Positions 10,695 through 19,656 are shown, counted from the stretch's first letter. The stretch: DNA of 64,000 nucleotides from JASGKO01 sp049840595 (GCA_049840595.1 JASGKO010000016.1:1-64000), one strand, 5' to 3'. Notes: generated by a model not told the origin, from the letters alone. Translations and numbers: made by a program.

Positions 10695-11258
10695 ATGGCG
10701 ATCCCCGCAAAAGAACAATGGTATGCAGTGCACGTGCTCTCCGGCCAGGAGAACAAGGTGCATGACAACCTCGAACGTCGCATCAAGACCGAGGAGATGA
10801 GCGACGTCGTTTTCGAAGTGCTGGTGCCTACCGAGCGCGTTTCGGAAATCAAGCGCGGCAAGCGCAGCGAGACCGTGCGCAAGCTGATGCCTGGCTACGT
10901 GATCGTGAACATGCACCTCCTCGATGATAATAACCAGATCGTCGGCAAGACGTGGTATTTCATCAAAGACACTCCCGGAGTGATCGGCTTTGCCGGCTCG
11001 AAAGACAAGCCGATGCCGATGAACATCAAGGACGTCGAAGCGATCCTTTCTCAAGTGCGCGAGAAGGATGAAAAAGTGAAGCCGAAGGTCAGCTTCGAAA
11101 TCGGCGAAACCGTGAAGGTGGCGGACGGCCCCTTCCAGAACCAAAGCGGCGTGGTCGAGGAAATCGATCCCGAGCGGGGCAAGCTCCGCGTCTCGGTCAG
11201 CATCTTTGGACGTTCCACCCCGGTGGAACTCGAATACTGGCAAGTCGAACGCAGCTAG
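10695..11258 (+). CDS. nusG: Transcription termination/antitermination factor NusG
   Basis: NusG binds RNA polymerase and couples transcription to Rho or to the ribosome. The 187-residue protein has the NGN domain (QWYAVHVLSGQENKV at the start, KLMPGYVIVNM, WYFIKDTPGVIGFAG). A C-terminal KOW domain follows (VKVADGPFQNQSGVVEEID), ending with LEYWQVE. Length and domain order are standard. It follows secE by three bases and precedes rplK by 39. Confidence 0.97.
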   Translation: MAIPAKEQWYAVHVLSGQENKVHDNLERRIKTEEMSDVVFEVLVPTERVSEIKRGKRSETVRKLMPGYVIVNMHLLDDNNQIVGKTWYFIKDTPGVIGFAGSKDKPMPMNIKDVEAILSQVREKDEKVKPKVSFEIGETVKVADGPFQNQSGVVEEIDPERGKLRVSVSIFGRSTPVELEYWQVERS

Positions 11259-11297
11259 TATAAGCTTTAGAAAACAACAACCAAACTTCCTACTAAA

Positions 11298-11723
11298 ATG
11301 GCAAAAGAAGTCACCGGAATCATCAAGCTGCAGATCCCTGCAGGGCAGGCAAATCCTGCGCCGCCGATTGGCCCCGCGCTGGGTCAACAGGGCGTCAACA
11401 TCATGGCGTTCTGCAAGGAATTCAACGCGGCCACGCAAAAGCAGGCCGGGGACATTCTGCCCGTCGTCATCACTGTCTTCAAAGACAAGAGCTTTACCTT
11501 CATCACCAAGAGCCCGCCCGCGAGCGTGCTGCTGAAGAAGGCGGCGAACATCGCCAGCGGTTCCAAGGAGCCGAACAAGACGAAGGTTGCCAAGGTGACC
11601 AAGAAGCAGGTGATGGATATCGTGAAGATCAAGATGAACGATCTGAACGCGCGCAACGAAGAGGCGGCCTTCCGCATCATCGCTGGCACGGCGCGCCAGA
11701 TGGGCATCGAAGTCGAAGCGTAG
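11298..11723 (+). CDS. rplK: 50S ribosomal protein uL11
   Basis: This 141-residue ribosomal protein of the GTPase-associated centre binds 23S rRNA. It has the N-terminal AKEVTGIIKLQIPAGQANPAP and PPIGPALGQQGVNIM, and the C-terminal RNA-binding part ends AFRIIAGTARQMGIEVE. Length is standard. In most bacteria rplA follows directly. Here a terminator follows and rplA is absent, so this gene is the last of the block. Confidence 0.97.
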   Translation: MAKEVTGIIKLQIPAGQANPAPPIGPALGQQGVNIMAFCKEFNAATQKQAGDILPVVITVFKDKSFTFITKSPPASVLLKKAANIASGSKEPNKTKVAKVTKKQVMDIVKIKMNDLNARNEEAAFRIIAGTARQMGIEVEA

Positions 11724-11760
11724 TTCGCAACGAATCTGTTTCGACAGTAATTTTTCAAGA

Positions 11761-11790
11761 AGGACGCTCCTGCACGGGGCGTCCTTTTTT
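11761..11790 (+). terminator. Rho-independent terminator after rplK
   Basis: AGGACGCTCC pairs with GGGGCGTCCT (ten pairs counting one G-T) around a five-base loop and runs into six T. It sits 38 bases after the rplK stop and ends the tuf-secE-nusG-rplK unit. Confidence 0.9.
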
Positions 11791-12005
11791 GTTGAGAGGT
11801 GAGGGGGAGAGAGAGACGCGTGGGTGGTGGTGGGCGGCCTTTAAAACACCTTGTGACGAGGCTCCAGCCTGGTCACGCGATTATCTGCGCGGCTCCAGCC
11901 GCTGCGGAAGAGGTGAACAAATGCTGGAGGAGCTTCCTTACGAAAATACGCTGCTCGCGAAGCTCTAGGCTGGTAGAGCTGGCCGGGGCAGTGTAAATTA
12001 TCCTC

Positions 12006-12599
12006 ATGCGTTCACAATTTCTGATGGCGATGATGGTGGGGCTTCTGATGACTGCAAGCGCGATGGCCGATACCATCGTGGTTTACCAGGGAGCGGGAAC
12101 GCAGAGCCAGGACAGCGGCATCTCGGGTGTGCGCAGCAATTACCCGAACCACGCATATCTCGTGCTCGATCTCGATAGCAAGCAGATGGAATTTATCGTC
12201 TATGCGGCAGCAGGTACGACGAAGCAGTATTACACTTACGAGGCGACTACGACCCGGTTTACGATCACGAAGAGTACGGGGGCGGTGGTCGCCAATTACC
12301 TAGCCAACAACAACGTGGGCGAAAACACCTCGTCAATTTACTCCGACATCGTGCGGATTACCGGGACGGTGGGAAAGGTAAAGCTGACCAACGGGACAAG
12401 CTTGAGCGCCCTCACGACGGCGAACTATGAGCGGACGATCTCCGATACAGATAGCAGCCAGCTCTTTTATTTCGTATATAAATACATCCTCCCCCCCAAT
12501 CTGGCGCTTACGCAAAAGGTGACGGGGGGGACCTACGACGACGCCAAGGCAGCGGTGCTCAAGAAGCTTACCGATGCCGGGTATGTGGCAGGGCCGTAG
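12006..12599 (+). CDS. Exported protein of unknown function
   Basis: A 197-residue protein with a clear signal peptide (MRSQFLMAMMVGLLMTASAMA, cleavage likely before DTIVVYQG). The mature part is rich in Thr, Ser and Tyr. It has strand-like stretches such as HAYLVLDLDSKQMEFIVY and DIVRITGTVGKVKL, and a helical end (YDDAKAAVLKKLTDAGYV). I do not recognise the family; a beta-sandwich is plausible. It stands alone between the rplK terminator and dsbD. The 215 bases before it hold two copies of a GGCTCCAGCC-type motif (11861 and 11891). Confidence 0.6.
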   Translation: MRSQFLMAMMVGLLMTASAMADTIVVYQGAGTQSQDSGISGVRSNYPNHAYLVLDLDSKQMEFIVYAAAGTTKQYYTYEATTTRFTITKSTGAVVANYLANNNVGENTSSIYSDIVRITGTVGKVKLTNGTSLSALTTANYERTISDTDSSQLFYFVYKYILPPNLALTQKVTGGTYDDAKAAVLKKLTDAGYVAGP

Positions 12600-12753
12600 C
12601 GGAAATGGCGAATGGGTTGTTGGTTGGTGAACGCGGGATCACGCTCCCTCCGTGAACCCGGTGGCTTTAGAAAATATCCGGGAATAAGCTGCTCGCCCGG
12701 GGTTCTTACGTAGGAATGGAAATGGGGCTCCAATTTGAGGGGGCACCGTATCC

Positions 12754-14673
12754 ATGATACTTACCAACACCATGTTTCGAGCCCTTTTTCTGGCGTTGCT
12801 CCTGGCGCTGACGCCCGGTGCCTTTGCCCAATTTTCCCTCACGCCCGCTACGGTCACCGCCAGTCTGGTGGCGGATACGGAGGGGATTCAGCCGGGACAT
12901 GCGTTTACGGTGGGGTTGCTGTTCAAGATCAAACCGGGATGGCACACCTACTGGCGGTATGCGGGGGATTTTGGTATTCCGACGACGCTTGATTGGAAGC
13001 TGCCGCCGGGCTGGAAAGCAGGGCCAATCGAGTGGCCGCTGCCGCAGGTCAATCACGATGCGGGGGACATCCTGAGCTACGCCTACTCGGGGCAGGTATT
13101 GCACTTGGTCACAATCACCCCGCCCAACACATTGATCGACCGGATGGTGACGCTGAAGGCGCTCGCGAAGTGGCTCATGTGCGAGAAGGAATGCGTGCCG
13201 GGGCAGGCCAATGTGTCGCTCACGCTGCCGGTCTCGGATCATCCGCAGGCGGCGAATGCGGAGCTTTTCGCCAAATACCGGGCGCTGCTGCCACAGCCGC
13301 AGGCACCACCCTTTCCAGTAAGCTTCAGCTGCACGGAGAAAGGGCTGCGCTTGAAGGTCGGTCCCAATGCGCCGGACGCGCTGGACTTCTATCCCATCCC
13401 GCCGGGCGATTTGCCGGTGGGGCATCCCACCCGACTGAATGCAGGCGCGCGTGGGACGGTGGTTTTCGAGATTCCCATCGACAGCATGCCAGCCACCTTG
13501 CAGCGGATCGATGGATTGCTGGTGGAGGGGGCGAATACCGCCGCGCCGAAAAGCTGGCTGGTAGAGCCGACGGGAGAAAACCAGGCGAGTGGAGCAAGTG
13601 CTGACGCGGGTAATGGAGCCCCCGGGCAAGTGCCATCCGGTAATTTGCTGCACTTCCTGCTGCTCGGTTTACTGGGTGGGCTCATTTTGAATGTGATGCC
13701 CTGCGTGCTGCCGGTAATCTCGCTGAAGATCCTCGGTTTCGTGCAACAAGCGGGCCGGGATCGGCAGCATATCTTTCGTTTGGGCCTTGCTTTTACCGCA
13801 GGCGTATTTGGATGGTTTATCGCGCTGGCCGGGATGTTGATTGCATTGCAGGTCGCTGGGAAGCAGGTGAACTGGGGTTTTCAATTTCAGAACCCCTGGT
13901 TCGTGGCGCTGATGTTTGCACTGGTGCTCCTCTTTTCGTTGAATCTGCTCGGCGTTTTTGAACTGATCCTGCCGGGAGGATTGAGTGATCGCATGGGGCG
14001 CATGCTCCGGAGTGATGGCTATCGCGGAGCCTTTGCCAATGGGCTGTTTGCCACCGTGCTCGGCTCTTCCTGCACGGTGCCGATGCTGGGTTCGTCGATC
14101 GGTTTCGCATTGGCCCAGCCGCCACTGGTGATCGTAGCCGTCTTCCTCGCCATCGCGACGGGCATGGCGTTGCCGTATTTCCTGCTCACGGCCCAGCCGG
14201 CGTGGTTGCGCTTCCTGCCCAAGCCGGGGATGTGGATGGTGCGGGTAAAGCAGGTGATGGGCGTGATGATGCTGCTCACGGCACTCTGGCTCGGCTGGGT
14301 CCTGTGGCAGCAGCAGACGAAGGTTATCGAGCCCTTCCCGCCGCAACTGGCGAAGGCTCTGCAAAGCGGTCGCCCGGTATTCGTGGATTTCACCGCCGAC
14401 TGGTGCCTGAACTGCAAGGCCAACGAACGCCTCGTGCTGAACACGGCGGAGGTGCAGGCCGCTTTTAAGAAAAACAACGTGCTGGTGCTCACCGCCGACT
14501 GGACCAAGGGAGACCCGGCCATTGGCGCGATCCTGAAACAATTCGGGCGGGCCGGGGTTCCTCTTTATGTGTTTTACCCGGCCGGAATGCCGGACCAGCC
14601 CCATGTCCTGCCCGAGTTGCTTACCAAGCAGATCGTAGTGGATGCGGTGCAGTCCGGGCAGCCTTCGTCTTGA
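12754..14673 (+). CDS. dsbD: Thiol:disulfide interchange protein DsbD
   Basis: DsbD moves electrons from cytoplasmic thioredoxin across the inner membrane to reduce periplasmic proteins. The 639-residue product has a signal peptide (to about residue 26) and an N-terminal periplasmic domain with a Cys pair (C143, C147 in LMCEKECVPG). The membrane core from about residue 290 carries the two redox cysteines in VMPCVLPVIS and GSSCTVPMLG. A C-terminal thioredoxin domain has the active site WCLNCK. All three modules of DsbD are therefore present. ATG 12772 (MFRALFLALL) is an alternative start. A redoxin follows 53 bases later and is a plausible partner. Confidence 0.9.
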   Translation: MILTNTMFRALFLALLLALTPGAFAQFSLTPATVTASLVADTEGIQPGHAFTVGLLFKIKPGWHTYWRYAGDFGIPTTLDWKLPPGWKAGPIEWPLPQVNHDAGDILSYAYSGQVLHLVTITPPNTLIDRMVTLKALAKWLMCEKECVPGQANVSLTLPVSDHPQAANAELFAKYRALLPQPQAPPFPVSFSCTEKGLRLKVGPNAPDALDFYPIPPGDLPVGHPTRLNAGARGTVVFEIPIDSMPATLQRIDGLLVEGANTAAPKSWLVEPTGENQASGASADAGNGAPGQVPSGNLLHFLLLGLLGGLILNVMPCVLPVISLKILGFVQQAGRDRQHIFRLGLAFTAGVFGWFIALAGMLIALQVAGKQVNWGFQFQNPWFVALMFALVLLFSLNLLGVFELILPGGLSDRMGRMLRSDGYRGAFANGLFATVLGSSCTVPMLGSSIGFALAQPPLVIVAVFLAIATGMALPYFLLTAQPAWLRFLPKPGMWMVRVKQVMGVMMLLTALWLGWVLWQQQTKVIEPFPPQLAKALQSGRPVFVDFTADWCLNCKANERLVLNTAEVQAAFKKNNVLVLTADWTKGDPAIGAILKQFGRAGVPLYVFYPAGMPDQPHVLPELLTKQIVVDAVQSGQPSS

Positions 14674-14726
14674 GCAAAACCGCGTTGGCGTTGTCCAAGT
14701 TTTTTACCAACCAATCTTTAGTCCTC

Positions 14727-15329
14727 ATGAAAACGATTCCAGCCCTTCTCGCGATCCTTGTTCTCAGTGCCCAGGTGGTGTTTGCTGCGGTGAAGCCTGG
14801 AGATACCGCCCCCGACTTCAAGCTCACCGACATCCATGGAAAATCCCATTCGCTGACTGAGTTCAAAGGCAAGCCGGTGGTCCTGGAATGGGTGAACTAC
14901 GGCTGCCCCTTCGTCGGCAAGCAGTATAACTCAAAAAACATGCAAACCCTGCAACAGGAATATACCGCCAAAGGAGTCGTCTGGCTTTCCATCAACTCCT
15001 CGGCTCCCGGCAAACAGGGCAATATGAGTGCGGAAGAATGGCAGAAAGCCGTGACGGAAAAAGGTGCGCATCCGACCGCCGTGCTGCTCGATTCCGATGG
15101 CAAAGTGGGCCATCTCTACGGCGCCAAGACCACGCCCGACATGTGGGTAATCAACTCTAACGGCAAAGTGGTTTATACCGGTGCGATTGACAGTATCGCC
15201 TCCACCGACGTTGCCGACGTGCCGAAGGCCACGAATTACGTGAAGGAAGCGCTCGACGCCACCATGGCGGGCAAGACTGTCCCCACGGCTGAAACCCGCT
15301 CGTATGGTTGCAGCGTGAAATACGAATAA
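14727..15329 (+). CDS. Exported redoxin/thioredoxin-fold protein
   Basis: An AhpC/TSA-like redoxin of 200 residues with a signal peptide (MKTIPALLAILVLSAQVVFA). The fold shows VKPGDTAPDFKLTDIHGK, then a single active-site cysteine in NYGCPFVGKQY, then TPDMWVINSNGKVVYTGAID, which carries the usual cis-Pro region. A second cysteine near the C-terminus (SYGCSVKY) could be the resolving residue. A longer frame opens at 14670, but the ATG at 14727 gives the signal peptide. It follows dsbD directly, so DsbD may keep it reduced (inference). A strong terminator follows. Confidence 0.82.
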   Translation: MKTIPALLAILVLSAQVVFAAVKPGDTAPDFKLTDIHGKSHSLTEFKGKPVVLEWVNYGCPFVGKQYNSKNMQTLQQEYTAKGVVWLSINSSAPGKQGNMSAEEWQKAVTEKGAHPTAVLLDSDGKVGHLYGAKTTPDMWVINSNGKVVYTGAIDSIASTDVADVPKATNYVKEALDATMAGKTVPTAETRSYGCSVKYE

Positions 15330-15359
15330 GCGGACGCCGATTTTAAGATTGTTGCGAGG

Positions 15360-15391
15360 AAAACTCAGGGGAGCGATCCCCTGAGTTTTTT
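15360..15391 (+). terminator. Rho-independent terminator after the redoxin gene
   Basis: AAACTCAGGGGA pairs perfectly with TCCCCTGAGTTT around the loop GCGA and runs into six T. It closes the dsbD-redoxin unit. Confidence 0.93.
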
Positions 15392-15415
15392 GTATCGTAG
15401 ATACTCCACTACGGA

Positions 15416-15651
15416 GTCATCCAGGGCGGAGCGCAGTGAAGTCGAGGAGCCCGTAGTCGTGGCGTGAAGCTTTATTTGCAAATTAGGCTTCCTCCAAAAA
15501 CGATGTCATCCTGAGCGCAATGCAGCGAGCGGAATGGAGTCGAAGGAGCTCTGACTATTTCTGGATCAGTGAGCGGTTCGATTTGGAAAGCTGGCAAATC
15601 GCTTTCCCAACGCAGAAAAATTTAAGGCCCCTCCGCATCGCTCGGGGTGAC
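15416..15651. repeat. Cluster of GTCATCCTGAGCG-type dispersed repeats
   Basis: Three copies of one short intergenic element occur here. A degenerate copy starts GTCATCCAGGGCGGAGCG at 15416. A better copy at 15505-15553 starts GTCATCCTGAGCG and ends GAGTCGAAGGAGCTCTGA. An inverted copy lies at 15628-15651 (CCGCATCGCTCGGGGTGAC). Short elements of this wording are common between genes in several environmental phyla, where they are often linked to small transposases. No transposase is present. The rest of the 340-base gap to 15733 shows no gene. Confidence 0.7.
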
Positions 15652-15733
15652 ATTTTTGGAGGGTGTGTGTGGCTTGCCTGTGGAGATTTCACGCCACTAT
15701 TTGCTCATTACTAAAATCGAAGCAATCGGAACT

Positions 15734-16552
15734 TCAGTTGGATAGGTAGGCCAGGTGCCGATGGCAGTCCCAATACCCGAGCATGAGCGCGGCGAGCAGG
15801 CAGAGATAGAGAAACGCCATGGTGAGGCGGTCGGTCAGGTGCGTATGGTAGTAGGCCTGCATCTCCGGAGTGGGTGTGCCGAAAATGTCCCTCTTGATGC
15901 GCGGGATCGCGACGAAAAGGACGAGCGCGATGATCACGATCGAATTCCACGCATGGAAATAGATCACGCTGAAGCCCAGGAGCACGAGGCCCAGCACCCA
16001 GAACCACGGCGAGACTGCGGCGCAAATGCGTCCGCCATCCAGCGGCGGCACCGGGATCATATTGAATAGGTTGATGAGAAAGCTGAGTTGCGCCACGCCC
16101 AGGATCCAACTTTCGTGCAGCGACAGGGCGAGGAACCAGCAAATCCACGAGCCGATGCAACCGGCGAGCGGTCCGCCATAGGCCATCCACGCCTCCGTCT
16201 GGGCATCGCGCGGATTTTCCTTCATCGTGATGGAGGCACCGATGAAGGGAATGAAGAGCGGTGCGGAAACGGGCATCCCCAGCCACTTCGCGGCGATGAC
16301 GTGGCCCATCTCGTGCACGAAGATGAGAAAGACGAACCCAGCCGCAAATTTCCACCCCCACATTTGGGCATAAAGCCAGATCATGAAGGCCATCGAGAGG
16401 ATGGTTTTCAGGCTGCCGAGCAGCAGAAACTTGAACTTGGCCAGCGCCACGAGAATCGCCACGGACCCCGCGCCCAGGTTTTGGAAAATGGACTTGTTCG
16501 GTGGAGGATTCGACGGCCTTTGCGGTGGCAGGACTTCAAACTGCGGTTCCAT
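15734..16552 (-). CDS. M50 (site-2 protease family) membrane zinc metalloprotease
   Basis: A 272-residue integral membrane protease of the type that cuts within membrane segments. The zinc site HEMGH is at residues 80-84. The third ligand is in NMIPVPPLDGG (Asp172). About five or six hydrophobic segments are visible, including residues 40-60, 68-85 and 150-166. The N-terminus is proline-rich and cytosolic. No PDZ domain is present, so this is the minimal form of the family rather than RseP. The substrate is unknown. The upstream neighbour on the same strand is the ligase-like gene at 16789, 236 bp away across palindromic repeats. Confidence 0.87.
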   Translation of the reverse strand: MEPQFEVLPPQRPSNPPPNKSIFQNLGAGSVAILVALAKFKFLLLGSLKTILSMAFMIWLYAQMWGWKFAAGFVFLIFVHEMGHVIAAKWLGMPVSAPLFIPFIGASITMKENPRDAQTEAWMAYGGPLAGCIGSWICWFLALSLHESWILGVAQLSFLINLFNMIPVPPLDGGRICAAVSPWFWVLGLVLLGFSVIYFHAWNSIVIIALVLFVAIPRIKRDIFGTPTPEMQAYYHTHLTDRLTMAFLYLCLLAALMLGYWDCHRHLAYLSN

Positions 16553-16652
16553 GGCGCATTAGTATGACCAAAGCGGGCGTGGTGGCGAGTTTGTTTGCGG
16601 TTTGGACATCAGTTTACGGATCTTGTTCTTGGCTTCCCGCATGCCTTTCGCT

Positions 16653-16704
16653 CGTTACTAAGTTGCACTTGGTAACGTCTGCCTTTGCGCGAAGTTAAAC
16701 TTCG
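16653..16704. repeat. Two short palindromic elements
   Basis: CGTTACTAAGT (16653-16663) faces ACTTGGTAACG (16667-16677) across TGC, an 11-base hairpin with one wobble. A 15-base palindrome, CGAAGTTAAACTTCG, follows at 16690-16704. Neither is followed by a clear T-run. They lie in the 236-base gap between the ligase-like gene and the M50 protease. Confidence 0.55.
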
Positions 16705-16788
16705 TAAAGAGGGGTAAGAGCGAATGGTTGTTAGCTGATGAAGCGAATGACTTCGCTTTCCCTCTCCGAGCATCTGCGTGAGCGATAA

Positions 16789-18159
16789 TTATCGCTGTTC
16801 CAGATACCGCTTGGCCAGCTCGCGGCGGCTGATTTTTCCGCGATCGTTGGCGGGGATTTCGCCGACGATCCAGTAGTCGCGTGGGCGCTGCCATTCGCTG
16901 AGCTGGCGCTGGGCAAATTGGGCGATGATCTGGGCGGTGACGTTGCCCGCGACGCAGACGATCGGGGCCTCGCCGCGCAGGCCGGAGTTTACGCCGAAGA
17001 CGACGGCCTGCTTGACGCCGGGGCATTTCGTCAGCTCGGCTTCGACTTCGAGGGGGTTCAATTTGCGGCCGGCGACGTTGATGATTTCCGAGGCGCGACC
17101 GGTGAGGAAAAGGCCCTCGGGGGTGAGGTGAACGAGATCGCCGGGAATGAAACGCCCGGAGCCATAGGTGGCCGGTTCGGGCGTGGGGAAATAGCCAAGC
17201 CCCACGGCGGGGCTGCGGACTTCGATTAGCCCCGATTCCTGCGGCGTGATGGTGACGCCGGTCATCGGCTGTCCCACATAGCCTGGCTCGGTGACGATTT
17301 CCTCCGCCGAATCGTAGGCGATGCCGCCGCACTCGGAGGAGCCGTAGAAGGTGCGCACCTTCTGGCCAAACCGCTCATGAAAACGGAGCGCCACCGACGG
17401 AGTCAGCGGAGCCCCTGCCGAAATGCACAGGCGCAAGCCTGGCAGTTCCGGCGCGTTTTGCATCTCGCCAAAGGCCTGGAAAAAAGTGGGGGTGCCGGGG
17501 AAGACGGTCGCACGGGTACGGGCCAGCCCTTCCAGAATGGCCCGGGGCATGCGGTCCTCGCTGGCGACAAGGCGGATGCCGCGGCAGAGCAAGGGAGTGA
17601 GGAGATTGCTGAAGCCGTAGCTATGGGAAAAAGGGATGACGCCGTAATTGAGATCATCGCCGGTGATGCCCTTCGTCTCGCAAATTTGGTCGCAATCCGC
17701 CACCAGTTGCGCGACCTCGAAACGCACCAGCCGGGGGGCGGAAGTGGTGCCGGAAGTGAGCTTGAGAAACCCGGCATCCACGGGAGTGAGCGCGCTGGAA
17801 AGTGGCAGCCATTCCAAGTCCGTTTTTCCCATCGCAACTCGGAGCAAGAGTATGGCACCGCTCAATTCCAGCGCCTGCCGGAAGCTCCATCTCCTCCATG
17901 TGTCGGCGAGGGGGAGCGGCACCAGCCCCTGGCGAAAGGCGGCCAGCAGCAATGCGGGCCAGACCGGACTGTTGCCGGGCTGTAGGGCGAGCACCGAGCC
18001 GGTCGGGATTTCTCGGAACCGCAGTTGGAATTCACGCGCCTCGGTCTCGATTTGGGAAAAGGACCGCAGCACGCTGCTATCCGCCGCCAGAATCGCCGGG
18101 GAATCTGCCAGATCACGGCAGACTTTTTCCCAACGCTCAGACAACGGATTCGACATCAT
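16789..18159 (-). CDS. AMP-forming acyl-CoA synthetase/ligase-like protein
   Basis: An adenylate-forming enzyme that would activate a carboxylic acid as acyl-AMP. The 456-residue protein carries the standard core motifs: LTSGTTSAPR (phosphate loop), FPGTPTFF, the adenine motif YGSSECGG, and GRASEIINVAGRKLNPLEVE (hinge). The C-terminal NDRGKISRREL contains the catalytic lysine. It is shorter than typical acyl-CoA ligases (500-600), mainly in the N-terminal part. The acid substrate cannot be told from sequence. No ketosynthase or acyl-carrier protein gene is adjacent. Confidence 0.85.
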   Translation of the reverse strand: MMSNPLSERWEKVCRDLADSPAILAADSSVLRSFSQIETEAREFQLRFREIPTGSVLALQPGNSPVWPALLLAAFRQGLVPLPLADTWRRWSFRQALELSGAILLLRVAMGKTDLEWLPLSSALTPVDAGFLKLTSGTTSAPRLVRFEVAQLVADCDQICETKGITGDDLNYGVIPFSHSYGFSNLLTPLLCRGIRLVASEDRMPRAILEGLARTRATVFPGTPTFFQAFGEMQNAPELPGLRLCISAGAPLTPSVALRFHERFGQKVRTFYGSSECGGIAYDSAEEIVTEPGYVGQPMTGVTITPQESGLIEVRSPAVGLGYFPTPEPATYGSGRFIPGDLVHLTPEGLFLTGRASEIINVAGRKLNPLEVEAELTKCPGVKQAVVFGVNSGLRGEAPIVCVAGNVTAQIIAQFAQRQLSEWQRPRDYWIVGEIPANDRGKISRRELAKRYLEQR

Positions 18160-18216
18160 TCCGTTACATTTATGCCAGTCGCCGCGTGGGGTAAAGTGCG
18201 CGGATGAAATGGGCCG

Positions 18217-19061
18217 CTATCGACTCAAGAGCCCTTGCGAGCGCTTGAGCTTTTTCTCAATGGCGTCGAGCAGTGCCGGGAGGTCGCTTTCCTTGAGCTT
18301 TAGGAAGTTCATCCAGGTCAGGGTATTGGGATCTTGCATCAGAGGTTCGAGGCTTTCGTCGTCCACATGGTGAGCGAGGAGATTGCCAAAGGCGACCGCG
18401 AGTGCGAGGGACCCATTACCCTCGGCATTCCCGGGTTCATGATGGCACAGGACGGCATCCACCACATTGGCGGGCAGTTGCCAGCGGTTGAGCAGCACGG
18501 AGCCGATTTCGGCATGATCAAAACCGAACCAGACGCCCTCGGTGAGCAGGGAATGGCCGTGGAGGGGTTCAAATACTGGCGACCGGTGAGGTAATCGGGA
18601 TTGTCCGACAGGGCGAGGATGACCTTGCCTACATCGTGCAGGATGCCGGCAGTAAACGCGAGTGATTCGTCGGCGCGGGTCTTTTCCGCCATCACCTGGG
18701 CGGCGATCGCGGTCACGATGGAGTGTTTCCAGACCGCCTGAACATCGAAGAAGGCGGTCGAACTGGCGGTTTCCACGACTTGGGCGCCGAACATGGCGAC
18801 CACGATGAAATAAATCTCCTGGAAGCCGAGGCGGAACACCGCTTCGAACATATTGGAGATCGGCTCGCTTCCGCGCACGAGGACGCTGTTGCAACGTTTC
18901 AACACCTCGGCGGTGACCGCAGGATCGTGACTGATCAATTCCACCATCCGGTTGGCGTCCCGGTCCGGTTGGTTGAATAGCGACATTAATTCGAGGACAA
19001 GGGTGGGGACCGGTGGGAGATACTCCAACTTGTCCAGATAGGCTTCCAGATGTTCCGTCAT
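18217..19061 (-). CDS. HDOD-domain signalling protein, frameshifted
   Basis: HDOD proteins are HD-related helical domains used in bacterial signalling, usually without proven catalysis. The start at 19061 (MTEHLEAYLDKLEYLPPVP) leads into VLELMSLFNQPDRDANRMVELISHDPAVTAEVLKRCNS, the typical HDOD opening. IFNMFEAVFRLG-like and ILHDVGKVILALS segments follow. Near 18585 the frame shifts, and the rest (GFDHAEIGSVLLNRWQLP, AVLCHHEPGNAEG, ending at 18217) completes the domain. No output or receiver domain is attached. An upstream in-frame start at 19118 is less likely. Confidence 0.82.
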
Positions 19062-19334
19062 TCCAGTTTTTGGGTTAAAAATTACCTCCCGTTGCGGCGG
19101 TGCTGGCCGCGAAAACAAACTTTCCCAGCGATGAAAACGGGAATTTCACAAGGCTGTATCGGTGGGCACCGGGGAGACTTTAGGACTTATTTACACAAAT
19201 CCAGCTTCGTGACGGACGCGGTGAGCGCAGCCGAGCCAGGAATTTCCCGGGGAGGTGATGACACATTTTGGTTTCCTAACTTCCCACTTTTAGTTTTTAC
19301 CCTCGCCGATTTCAGGTAGGTTGGAAAAATTCAT

Positions 19335-19362
19335 TTGCTAAACGCGAGCGGACCGCTATCTT
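19335..19362 (+). promoter_or_regulatory. Candidate promoter upstream of rpmE
   Basis: TTGCTA (19335-19340) and TATCTT (19357-19362) are separated by 16 bases and lie about 45 bases before the rpmE start. The match is moderate and rests on pattern only. The remaining gap from 19062 shows no gene. Confidence 0.35.
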
Positions 19363-19407
19363 GCTCATCCTTTTTCGCAACGCACACCAAAGAAGATTTT
19401 AGAAGCC

Positions 19408-19635
19408 ATGAAAGCAGACATTCATCCCGATTACGCCGAAACGACCATTAGCTGCGCTTGTGGTGCGAACTACCAGACCCGTTCCACCCGCCGCAACCTG
19501 AAGATCGGTATTTGCGCCGCCTGCCACCCGTTCTTCACCGGTGAGCAGAAGTTCGTCGACACCGCCGGTCGCGTGGAGAAGTTCGCCCGCCGCTACGGCA
19601 GCACGAAGGCGACCCGTCTCACGAAGAAGGCCTAG
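19408..19635 (+). CDS. rpmE: 50S ribosomal protein bL31, zinc-binding form
   Basis: A 75-residue bL31. It has the cysteine-containing (C+) signature: CACG near residues 16-19 and CAACHPFFTGEQKFVDTAGRVE from residue 36, giving four potential zinc ligands. Basic residues close the protein. A GAAGATTTTAGAAG stretch lies upstream. It is separated from prfA by a terminator hairpin, so prfA probably depends on read-through or its own promoter. Confidence 0.96.
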   Translation: MKADIHPDYAETTISCACGANYQTRSTRRNLKIGICAACHPFFTGEQKFVDTAGRVEKFARRYGSTKATRLTKKA

Positions 19636-19656
19636 ATTTCAACGCCACAGCTTTAA

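Noticed and set aside
13669..14604. 311-residue open frame on the minus strand
   Set aside because: It is antisense to the dsbD membrane core and thioredoxin domain and has no protein-like pattern.
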